This document shows positions 1-5,647 of a DNA stretch of 6,564 bases, in pieces; positions within the stretch are counted from its first letter, which is position 1; each line of letters opens with the position of its first letter. Below the pieces are notes generated by a model. The model did no database searches, had not been told where the DNA came from, and saw only the letters and a list, made by a program, of their open reading frames with translations. The position numbers were made by a program, and so were the translations under genes. The stretch is taken from assembly GCA_050743385.1 (NCBI GenBank), contig JBOGFJ010000248.1:1-6564 (forward strand), given 5' to 3'. This DNA is from JACDBD01 sp050743385 (GTDB taxonomy: Bacteria > Actinomycetota > Acidimicrobiia > IMCC26256 > JACDBD01).

Positions 1-448
1 GGGCACCGAGCCCGACCCGTCCGAGCAAGTCGAGCGCCCGGTGCTTACGCTCACGGAGTGGAAGGTGGGACGGTGCCATCGCCGCCTCGACGTTCTCTTG
101 GGCGGTGAGGGTGGGGATCAGGTTGAACTGCTGGAACACGAACCCGAGGGTCTCGCGGCGCAGGTCCGCGAGATCCGTGCCGCCGAGCCGGGCGAGGTCG
201 CGGGCTTCGAATTGAATTTGGCCGTCGGTGGGACGATCAAGCGCGCCGAGGAGCTGGAGCAGCGTGGATTTGCCCGATCCGGAAGGGCCGACCACGGCGA
301 CGAACTCGCCGGCTGCGATGTCGAGGGTGACGCCGTCGATTGCTCGCACGACGGTGTCGCCACGCCCGTAGGTCTTCACCAGTTGCTCGAGGCGGTAGAG
401 GGTGTCGACCGGTCCCGAGCCGCTCGTCCGTCTCGAGTTCAAGCTCAT
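1..448 (-). CDS. ABC transporter ATP-binding protein, MacB/LolD/FtsE type (C-terminal part outside window)
   Basis: This is the ATPase partner of an FtsX-like permease and would power it from the cytoplasmic face of the membrane. Only the first 149 codons are present; the gene runs off the left edge. Walker A is GPSGSGKST at residues 54-62. The Q-loop is FVFQQFNLIPTLTAQENV at about 103-120, a pattern typical of the MacB/LolD branch. The LSGGQ signature, Walker B and H-loop should lie beyond the edge. Residues 1-15 form a polar Ser/Arg/Gly-rich leader before the first strand. The ATG at 448 is chosen because GGAGG (453-457) sits 4 bases upstream, the clearest ribosome binding site in this operon. 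The gene starts 19 bases after the FtsX-like permease stop, so the two are almost certainly co-transcribed and form one transporter. The family assignment is firm; the substrate is unknown. Confidence 0.93.
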   Translation of the reverse strand, partial: MSLNSRRTSGSGPVDTLYRLEQLVKTYGRGDTVVRAIDGVTLDIAAGEFVAVVGPSGSGKSTLLQLLGALDRPTDGQIQFEARDLARLGGTDLADLRRETLGFVFQQFNLIPTLTAQENVEAAMAPSHLPLRERKHRALDLLGRVGLGA

Positions 449-460
449 CCTTCCTCCGTT
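449..460 (-). promoter_or_regulatory. Ribosome binding site of the MacB-type ATPase
   Basis: On the minus strand the sequence AACGGAGGAAGG directly precedes the ATG at 448. The GGAGG core leaves a 4-base spacer. It decides the start codon. It may also let this ATPase be translated independently of the upstream permease, unlike the overlapping genes at the head of the operon. Confidence 0.75.
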
Positions 461-467
461 TCGCCGG

Positions 468-1886
468 TCACTCGACGCTTCGCAGCGCGTCCGCGGGCCG
501 CAGGCGGGCCACCCGGGCGCCGCCCAGTGCCCCGGCGAGGAGACCGCCGAGGACGGCGAGGGCCACGGCGAGCGCGACCACGCCGGGCGCGATCGACGCT
601 TCCAACGTGACGGTGCTGGAGCCGGAATCGACGACCCCTTGGCCGAACAACCCGCCGCTGTCGCCCGTGGCCGCGGAGGCCTCGAGGGTGATCCCGAGCG
701 CGCCGATGAGTGCGGCGCCGACCAGGCCGAGGAGTGCCCCGGCGACGCCTCCCAACAGGCCTTGGACCAGTGACTCGGCCGCCACTTGGCGGAGGACGAG
801 GCGCGAGCGCCATCCGAGTGCCTTGAGCGTGCCCAGCTCCCGGGTGCGTTTGTTGACCGAGCCGAGGGTCAGGAGCGCGGCGACCCCGAACGCGGCGACG
901 AGGGTGACGGCGGCGAGCGCGAGGCCGAGCTTGTCGGCGAGGTTCTGGGCGTCGAGGAGCGAGCCCGAGACCCGGTCGGAGAGGTCCGCCGCGGTGGTGA
1001 CCTCGGAGCCGTCGAAGCTGCGCTCGATGTCTGCGGCGATCGCCTCGACGTCCGCAGCGTGCTCGGCGCGGCCCCGAAGCACGTTGATCCGATCCTGGCG
1101 CCCAGATAGCTCCTGGAGCGTCGAAAGCGGCACGTAGATGTCGGAGGTCTCACCACCGAGGGGCGCCTTGGCGATCCCGATCACGGTGAAGCGACCGGTG
1201 CCGACGTCGATCTGGTCCCGGACTGCGACGCCTTGCTGGTCGGCGTAGGCCCGTGAGACCAGGGCGCGGTCGGTCTCGCCGGGACGCAGGTAGCGGCCCT
1301 CGACGATCTGGGCCGGCGTAACGAGCGTGAGTCGGGCCTCGGAGGCATCGATGCCCGACACCCTGGTTTGGGCGAAGGTCGTGCCCGCCGCGCCGCCCGG
1401 ATGAGGCCCGGGCGCGCTCGCCTCGCCCTCGGAGGGCACGACACCCGAAATCGTCACCTGGTTCAGCGTCAAGGCACGTGCGACCTCGGTGATGCCGTCG
1501 AGGCGCCGGAGCCGCTCCGCCTCGTCCGCAGGGAACGAGAGGTCGGCGCTGACGAGCTCGCGGGCAGTGAAGGCCTGGCCGGGTGCGCCGTACTCGCTGA
1601 AGTCGAACTTGTTGAAATCGCTGTTCTCGCGGTGGAGCTGGTCTTGCTCGGCGGACGAGAGGTCCTCGAACCCCTCGCCCTCCACCACAATCGGGCGCGT
1701 CACCGACATGTCGGTGCCGACGCCGGTGAGCGGCTCGAGCACCTCGGCTTGGGCGTCGTCGAGCCCGCGGGACAGCGCGACCACCGTGGCGACCATCCCC
1801 ACACCCACCGCGAGGCCCAGGAGGGTGAGGAGCGTCCGGCCACGGCGGCGGCGCAGCTCGGCAGACAGGTAGCGCAGATAGAACAT
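468..1886 (-). CDS. FtsX-like / MacB-type ABC transporter permease
   Basis: This is a 472-residue membrane permease of the MacB/FtsX superfamily, which couples cytoplasmic ATP hydrolysis to movements of an extracytoplasmic domain. It has a basic N-terminus (RRRRGR, 12-17), a first membrane helix at about 18-37, and a large extracytoplasmic MacB_PCD-like region at about 40-315. Three C-terminal helices follow at about 321-342, 372-398 and 433-455. The conserved cytoplasmic FtsX segment NKRTRELGTLKALGWRSR (345-362) follows the second helix. The protein ends LRPADALRSVE, the usual C-terminus of this family (P-A-x-x-L-R). The external domain carries a Gly/Pro/Ala-rich stretch at about 151-170, probably a flexible loop. 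The start is 5 bases after the upstream permease stop and has no clear Shine-Dalgarno, so translation is probably coupled to that gene. Its partner ATPase is the next gene downstream. I see no MacA-like adaptor, and the likely actinobacterial host would not need one. Lipid, peptide or drug export are all possible. Confidence 0.93.
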   Translation of the reverse strand: MFYLRYLSAELRRRRGRTLLTLLGLAVGVGMVATVVALSRGLDDAQAEVLEPLTGVGTDMSVTRPIVVEGEGFEDLSSAEQDQLHRENSDFNKFDFSEYGAPGQAFTARELVSADLSFPADEAERLRRLDGITEVARALTLNQVTISGVVPSEGEASAPGPHPGGAAGTTFAQTRVSGIDASEARLTLVTPAQIVEGRYLRPGETDRALVSRAYADQQGVAVRDQIDVGTGRFTVIGIAKAPLGGETSDIYVPLSTLQELSGRQDRINVLRGRAEHAADVEAIAADIERSFDGSEVTTAADLSDRVSGSLLDAQNLADKLGLALAAVTLVAAFGVAALLTLGSVNKRTRELGTLKALGWRSRLVLRQVAAESLVQGLLGGVAGALLGLVGAALIGALGITLEASAATGDSGGLFGQGVVDSGSSTVTLEASIAPGVVALAVALAVLGGLLAGALGGARVARLRPADALRSVE

Positions 1887-1891
1887 CGGGT

Positions 1892-2641
1892 TCAGGGGAC
1901 GTCGCGCCGGACGGTTGCGAACGCGCCGGCCGCCGCCGCCACACCGGCGTAGAGGGTGAGCAGGAACAGGCCGATCGCCGGGGCAAGCAGGGTGCCGGGG
2001 TCCTGGCCGGTGACGGCGGCGGCGGCGGCGCCGGGTGCGAAGCGGCCGACCTCCTCGATGCCGGCGACGTCACCGACGAGCAGTCCCTCGACGAACAGCA
2101 GCCACGCGCACAGGCCCACCAGTGCCGGCACCGGGTTGCGGACGATGGCGCCCACCCCGACCCCGACCGTGGCCCAAAGCGCTCCAGCCGCCGCGCCTCC
2201 GGCGACGAAGAGCAGGTAATCGGGCACGTCGAGTGCCAGCTCGATGCCACGCGCGGGCAAAGTGACGGCACCGGTGACCGCCGCCACCGACGTCCCAAGC
2301 AGCCCGAACATCGCCCCGACCAGGAGACTCGCCGTGACCTTGGCGGCGACAACCCGGCCCCGCCGGGGGGAAACCAGGAAGGTCGGGCGGATCGTGCCGT
2401 GACGGATCTCCGCCGTGATCGACAGCGCGCCGCCGAGCGCGGCGAAGAGCACCCCGAGCAGCTCGCCGCGCCCGACGACGATGGTGAGCTGCTCGCTGGC
2501 GGTGTCGACATGGTCGGCCGCGACGCCCAGCGCATGGAGCACCACCGCGAGCACGGTCAGTCCCACCAGTGCCGCCAGCAGCCCGAGGCCCGCCAGAGTG
2601 GATTGCGTCTTGAACAGCTCGGCACGCAGGAGCGCGGTCAC
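1892..2641 (-). CDS. ABC-2-type transporter permease
   Basis: This is a 249-residue integral membrane protein, the likely transmembrane half of the exporter powered by the ATPase encoded just upstream. Helices can be drawn at about 17-39, 58-76, 100-128, 141-166, 170-190 and 217-242, the six expected of an ABC-2 permease. Residues 78-101 (EIRHGTIRPTFLVSPRRGR...AAK) match the family's conserved cytoplasmic E-x-x-x-G-T...P-x-x-R...K segment, which contacts the ATPase. The GTG at 2641 is chosen because it overlaps the ATPase stop (GTGA), has GGAGGG 5 bases upstream, and gives an N-terminus (MTALLRAELFKTQS) typical of the family. A longer reading from 2851 would only translate the overlapping ATPase gene in a wrong frame. 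The substrate cannot be told from sequence. Confidence 0.92.
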   Translation of the reverse strand: MTALLRAELFKTQSTLAGLGLLAALVGLTVLAVVLHALGVAADHVDTASEQLTIVVGRGELLGVLFAALGGALSITAEIRHGTIRPTFLVSPRRGRVVAAKVTASLLVGAMFGLLGTSVAAVTGAVTLPARGIELALDVPDYLLFVAGGAAAGALWATVGVGVGAIVRNPVPALVGLCAWLLFVEGLLVGDVAGIEEVGRFAPGAAAAAVTGQDPGTLLAPAIGLFLLTLYAGVAAAAGAFATVRRDVP

Positions 2642-3396
2642 AGCGACCCTCCGCCGGTGAGCTCGAGGTAGGCGTCCTCGAGCGTGCGCCCACTCGCCGT
2701 CAGCTCCGCCAGCGTCCCCGTCGCTACCAGGCGTCCGCGGTCGATGATCATCACTCGGTCGACCACCTGCGCGACCTCGCCGAGCACGTGGCTCGCGACC
2801 AGCACGGTGCCACCGTCCTCGGCGAAGCGACGCAGAAGGCCACGCAGCCAATGGATGCCCGCGGGGTCGAGACCATTGCCGGGCTCATCCAGCACGAGCA
2901 ACTGCGGGTGACCGAGCAGTGCCGCCGCCAGACCGAGGCGTTGGCGCATACCCAGCGAGTAGGTCCGTACGCGCCGGTCGGCCGTGACTTCGAGGCCAAC
3001 GCGGCCGATGACCTCGTCCACCCGGGCGGGCGGGATCTCGCCCGCCATCGCCAGCGCGCGCAGATGGTCCCGACCGGAGCGACCGGGATGGAAGTCGCTG
3101 GACTCCAGCACCGCACCGACCCGGCGCGCCGGGTCGTCGAGCTCGCGGTACCGGCTACCGAACATGAACGCCTCCCCCTGGGTCGGCTCGGCGAGCCCGA
3201 GCAGCAAGCGAAGCGTCGTCGTCTTTCCCGCCCCGTTCGGGCCCAAGAAGCCCGTGACGGTGCCCGGCCCCAGCGAGAACGTCACCCCGTCCACCGCGAC
3301 GACCTCGTCGTAGACCTTGGTCAGCGCATCGGCGTGCACAACCGGCTGGGGACCCTGATGGCGCAGCTCGCTGGTGAGGGGTCGAGTGGCGGTCAT
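2638..3396 (-). CDS. ABC transporter ATP-binding protein, BcrA/antibiotic-exporter-like, with E-loop
   Basis: This is a 252-residue cytoplasmic ATPase that should energise the ABC-2 permease encoded next to it. Visible motifs are Walker A GPNGAGKT (52-59), signature YSLGMRQRLG (146-155), Walker B LLVLDEP (166-172), D-loop GLDP (175-178) and H-loop His203 in ASHVLGE. The Q-loop position is a glutamate, Glu98 in GAVLESSDFHPGRS, instead of the usual glutamine. Such an E-loop is known from lantibiotic-immunity (LanF) ATPases and is common in BcrA-like relatives. This hints at peptide-antibiotic or membrane-stress resistance but does not prove it. The ATG at 3396 overlaps the stop of the upstream small membrane protein gene (ATGA). 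No good Shine-Dalgarno is visible, so translational coupling is likely. The family call is very secure; the substrate is inference. Confidence 0.95.
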   Translation of the reverse strand: MTATRPLTSELRHQGPQPVVHADALTKVYDEVVAVDGVTFSLGPGTVTGFLGPNGAGKTTTLRLLLGLAEPTQGEAFMFGSRYRELDDPARRVGAVLESSDFHPGRSGRDHLRALAMAGEIPPARVDEVIGRVGLEVTADRRVRTYSLGMRQRLGLAAALLGHPQLLVLDEPGNGLDPAGIHWLRGLLRRFAEDGGTVLVASHVLGEVAQVVDRVMIIDRGRLVATGTLAELTASGRTLEDAYLELTGGGSL

Positions 3397-3635
3397 CGGT
3401 CGCGACTCGGGGCCGTGGCATCACTCGGAGCGCCGCTCTCGGGGCCCTGGTCCGAACGGCGCTGCTCTCTAATCCGCCGCAACACCAAGTAGACGAGCGC
3501 GGCGACGACGGCGCCCACCACAACGAGCAGATGGAGGATCGCCAGCGGCAGCGGCGGCCCGTGGTCCACCCGACCAGCATGCGATCGCCGCTGCCGCTCG
3601 GAAACGCCCTGGCGGGGGAACTTCGCCCTCCCCAT
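3393..3635 (-). CDS. Small single-pass membrane protein at the head of the ABC operon (hypothetical)
   Basis: This is an 80-residue protein that I do not recognise as a named family. One hydrophobic helix (about 29-52, core LAILHLLVVVGAVVAALVYLVL) is followed by a basic patch (RRIREQRR, 53-60) and a polar Ser/Pro/Asp-rich tail. By the positive-inside rule the tail should be cytoplasmic. Its reality is supported by the 4-base ATGA overlap with the ATPase gene and by its position as first gene of the operon. The start is uncertain. The ATG at 3635 has a GGAGG only at a long 13-base spacing. A GTG at 3569 would give a 58-residue protein beginning just before the helix, but also lacks a good ribosome binding site. 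It could be an accessory subunit, a small regulator linking sensor kinase and transporter, or a leader that sets translation of the operon. Confidence 0.72.
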   Translation of the reverse strand: MGRAKFPRQGVSERQRRSHAGRVDHGPPLPLAILHLLVVVGAVVAALVYLVLRRIREQRRSDQGPESGAPSDATAPSRDR

Positions 3636-3663
3636 TTCGTGGAGACGGCCTCCCCCCTAGAGA

Positions 3664-3694
3664 GGATTCGAAGCCAGCCCGCCGCCTTTACGCT
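3664..3694 (+). promoter_or_regulatory. Candidate kinase promoter with imperfect palindrome in the divergent intergenic region
   Basis: The 64-base gap between the divergent transporter operon and kinase gene contains TACGCT (3689-3694), which fits the TANNNT form of a -10 box. It lies 5-8 bases before the tandem GTG codons at 3700 and 3703. This is compatible with a leaderless kinase mRNA. At 3664-3675 lies an imperfect palindrome, GGATTCGAAGCC, with a TTCGAA core (3667-3672) at about the -35 position. It is a possible binding site for the response regulator, but short palindromes of this kind arise by chance. I could not identify a convincing promoter for the leftward operon. Confidence 0.3.
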
Positions 3695-3699
3695 CGCGT

Positions 3700-4899
3700 G
3701 TGGTGACACCGAGCGGGATGTCTCGAGCCTCCGCGGCACACCCGTCCTCCGCCGCGATCGGCGGGGTGGCGGCGGCGGCCATCGCCCTGGCCGGCTCCCT
3801 CGCCCAGCTCGCGCACGGCGCCGACCTCGGTGCCTCCGAGCGCGGCTCGGGCAATCTCGACTGGGCCAGCGCAGCCCTGACTGTCGCCGCCACCGTGCCC
3901 CTCGCCGCCTGGCCCCGCGCCCCCCGGGCCGTCTTCGCGCTCACTGCCACCGCGACCGTGCTCCTCACCGGGTTCGGCTACCCGCTCGGACTGCCCCTCG
4001 GGCCAATCATCGCCTTGTACCTGCTGGCAGCCAGCCGCGACGAGGGGGATCCCTGGACCCGACGGGACACCACCCTCGTCGCCACGTTGTTCGCCGCCTA
4101 CCTCGCCGCCGCCGCGCTCGCGGAGGGCGGCTTCCCCGGAGCCGAGCTGCTCCATACCGGGCTCGCCTGGGGCCTCGCGTGGTTCGCCGGCGAGCGCACC
4201 CGGTTACGCCACCAACACATCGCCGATCTCCACGAACGCGCCCGGCGCGCCGAACGCGACGCCGAACGCGACCGCCAGCTGGCCGTGGCCGAAGAGCGCG
4301 CCCGTATCGCCCGCGACCTCCACGACGCCGCCGGCCACGCGATCAACGTCATCGCCGTCCGCGCCGGCGCAGCCCGGATGCACAACGACCCCGAACGGTC
4401 ACAGGCGACCCTGGAAGCGATCGAGGAGCTCGCCCGCGACACCGTCGCCGAGATCGACCAGATCGTCGGTACCCTGCGCGACCGCCGCTCCGGCGACAGC
4501 ACTGCCGCCGAGCCACCCGGGCTCGCCTCCCTCGACACGCTCGCCGCCCGCCAGGCCGCAGCCGGACTCGACGTCACGATCACGCGTACCGGACAGCCAC
4601 ACCCGCTCGACGGCGCCGTCGACCAAGCCGCCTATCGCATCCTCCAGGAAACCCTCACCAACGCCGCCCGCCACGGCACCGGCACCGCTCAGGTCACCCT
4701 CGACTTCAGAACCGCAGCGTTCCAGCTCACGATCACCAACCCCGTCCGTAGCGAGCACGCCAACACGTCGAATGGTGGTCACGGACTCATCGGGATGCGA
4801 GAGCGTGCAACCCTCGTCGGCGGCCGCCTCGACATCGACGGCTCGAACGGCTCCTTCCGCGTCCGCGCGCAGCTGCCCTACCAACCCTCCCGCCCATGA
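3700..4899 (+). CDS. Sensor histidine kinase, DesK/NarL type (HisKA_3 - HATPase_c)
   Basis: This 399-residue membrane kinase is expected to autophosphorylate on His208 and pass the phosphate to the response regulator encoded next. Hydrophobic segments at about 17-36, 55-73, 76-95, 97-112, 124-142 and 149-163 suggest five or six membrane helices with only short loops. Sensing is therefore probably within or at the membrane. A charged Ala/Glu/Arg-rich stretch at 165-200, probably coiled coil, leads into the HisKA_3 H-box ERARIARDLHDAAGH (199-213). The ATPase domain has the N-box ETLTNAARHG (317-326) and glycine box GGHGLIGMRER (359-369). The usual D-x-G-x-G box reads TNPV (346-349). A TAG at 3658 closes the frame upstream. 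Starts at GTG 3700, GTG 3703 or ATG 3718 are possible, and none has a good Shine-Dalgarno. I keep 3700, with a leaderless mRNA in mind. The stop overlaps the regulator start (ATGA). Confidence 0.95.
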   Translation: MVTPSGMSRASAAHPSSAAIGGVAAAAIALAGSLAQLAHGADLGASERGSGNLDWASAALTVAATVPLAAWPRAPRAVFALTATATVLLTGFGYPLGLPLGPIIALYLLAASRDEGDPWTRRDTTLVATLFAAYLAAAALAEGGFPGAELLHTGLAWGLAWFAGERTRLRHQHIADLHERARRAERDAERDRQLAVAEERARIARDLHDAAGHAINVIAVRAGAARMHNDPERSQATLEAIEELARDTVAEIDQIVGTLRDRRSGDSTAAEPPGLASLDTLAARQAAAGLDVTITRTGQPHPLDGAVDQAAYRILQETLTNAARHGTGTAQVTLDFRTAAFQLTITNPVRSEHANTSNGGHGLIGMRERATLVGGRLDIDGSNGSFRVRAQLPYQPSRP

Positions 4900-5558
4900 T
4901 CCGAGTCCTCCTGGCCGACGACGACGACCTCATGCGCGCCGGACTCGCCGAACTTCTCTCCAGTGGCCCCGGCATCGAGATCGTCGGCCAAGCCGCGACC
5001 GGCCGCGAAGCCGTCGAACGCACCCGCCAACTCCACCCCGACGTCGTCCTCATGGACGTCCGCATGCCCGACCTCGACGGCATCGAGGCGACGCGCGTCC
5101 TCACCGACACACAACCATCGGCGAAGGTGCTCATCCTCACCACCTTCGAACGGGACGACTACATCTTCGGGGCACTGCGCGCCGGTGCCTCCGGCTTCCT
5201 CCTCAAACGGACACGCCCCGAGGAGCTGATCGCCGCCGTGCACACCATCGCCCGCGGCGACTCACTGCTCTCGCCGTCGGTGACTCGCCGTGTCGTCGAG
5301 CGCATGGCCCACCAGCCCACTCCCGACCTCTCCGATGACACCAGACTCGCGAAGCTCACGCCCCGCGAGCGGGAGGTCCTGGAACTCATCGCCCGCGGGC
5401 TTTCCAACCGAGAGATCGCCAGCGAACTCACCGTGGAGGAATCCACCATCCGCAGCCACGTCAAGCGCATCCTCATGAAGCTGCACCGACGCGACCGCGT
5501 CCAGCTCGTGATCTACGCCTACGAGACCGGTGTCAACCGGCCAGCCACTCGACCCTGA
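4896..5558 (+). CDS. Response regulator, NarL/FixJ family with LuxR-type DNA-binding domain
   Basis: This 220-residue cytoplasmic transcription factor is the partner of the kinase upstream. The receiver domain covers residues 1-120. It has an acidic pocket (LLADDDD, 5-11), phosphoacceptor Asp54 in VVLMDVRMPDLDG, the switch threonine at 82-83 (LTTFE) and the conserved Lys104 (FLLKR). A linker at about 121-150 leads to the LuxR-type helix-turn-helix at about 151-212. There LTPREREVLELIARGLSN and the recognition helix region ESTIRSHVKRIL are clear. All catalytic residues are present, so it should be a working phosphorylation-controlled regulator. The ATG lies inside the kinase stop (ATGA) with no Shine-Dalgarno, so translation is probably coupled. 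The most likely target is the divergent ABC operon and its own promoter; this is inferred from position. It does not contact its convergent neighbour, the TetR gene. Confidence 0.96.
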   Translation: MIRVLLADDDDLMRAGLAELLSSGPGIEIVGQAATGREAVERTRQLHPDVVLMDVRMPDLDGIEATRVLTDTQPSAKVLILTTFERDDYIFGALRAGASGFLLKRTRPEELIAAVHTIARGDSLLSPSVTRRVVERMAHQPTPDLSDDTRLAKLTPREREVLELIARGLSNREIASELTVEESTIRSHVKRILMKLHRRDRVQLVIYAYETGVNRPATRP

Positions 5559-5647
5559 ACGACGCGTGTGACAATCCAACTCACCGCGGCGGTGGGAACG
5601 GCCTCCGACCGCCATGAGCCTGGAGCTTGATTCACGGACGTCGTTCA
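5556..5647. terminator. Convergent intergenic inverted repeat with internal hairpin, possible bidirectional terminator
   Basis: TGAACGACG (5556-5564) and CGTCGTTCA (5639-5647) are a perfect 9-bp inverted repeat at the two ends of the gap. Each arm starts with the stop codon of its own gene. Further inward, GTGA/TCAC (5568-5571 with 5632-5635) and short pairs such as CAA/TTG and TCC/GGA can extend the stem imperfectly. A compact hairpin, stem 5580-5586 with 5590-5596 and a CGG triloop, lies inside; its core CACCGCGGCGGTG is a perfect palindrome. There is no U-run on either strand, so this is not a classical intrinsic terminator. High-GC bacteria often terminate at such U-less structures, but that role is inference. 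Confidence 0.45.

Noticed and set aside
340..1137. A 265-codon open frame on the plus strand antisense to the FtsX-like and ATPase genes.
   Set aside because: It has biased Ala/Arg/Ser composition, no motif and no ribosome binding site. It is opposite conserved coding sequence.
2014..2031. A run of GGC triplets that might be a simple-sequence repeat of interest.
   Set aside because: It lies within the ABC-2 permease gene and encodes a short Ala run (AAAAA, 205-209). Such runs are common in high-GC membrane proteins.
1150..2535. A 461-codon open frame on the minus strand across the two permease genes.
   Set aside because: It is Ser/Pro/Arg-rich without motifs and is out of frame with two well-supported membrane proteins that have correct start/stop spacing.
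1892..2851. Longer N-terminus of the ABC-2 permease starting at 2851.
   Set aside because: The extra 70 residues translate the ATPase gene out of frame. The GTG at 2641 has GGAGGG upstream and a GTGA overlap.
1..3396. Classical BceAB-type bacitracin transporter with BceRS regulation.
   Set aside because: The FtsX-like permease is 472 residues with four predicted helices, MacB-like and not a ten-helix BceB. The kinase is HisKA_3/NarL-type with five or six helices, not BceS-like.
3641..3653. GGAGACGGCCTCC as a hairpin or operator before the small membrane protein gene.
   Set aside because: Only a 4-bp perfect arm (GGAG/CTCC) is present in GC-rich sequence, which is expected by chance.
3531..4751. 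A 406-codon open frame on the plus strand, in another frame across the small membrane protein and kinase genes.
   Set aside because: Its translation is Arg/Pro-rich and low-complexity with no domain. The kinase frame in the same DNA has all family motifs. Long spurious frames are normal at this GC content.
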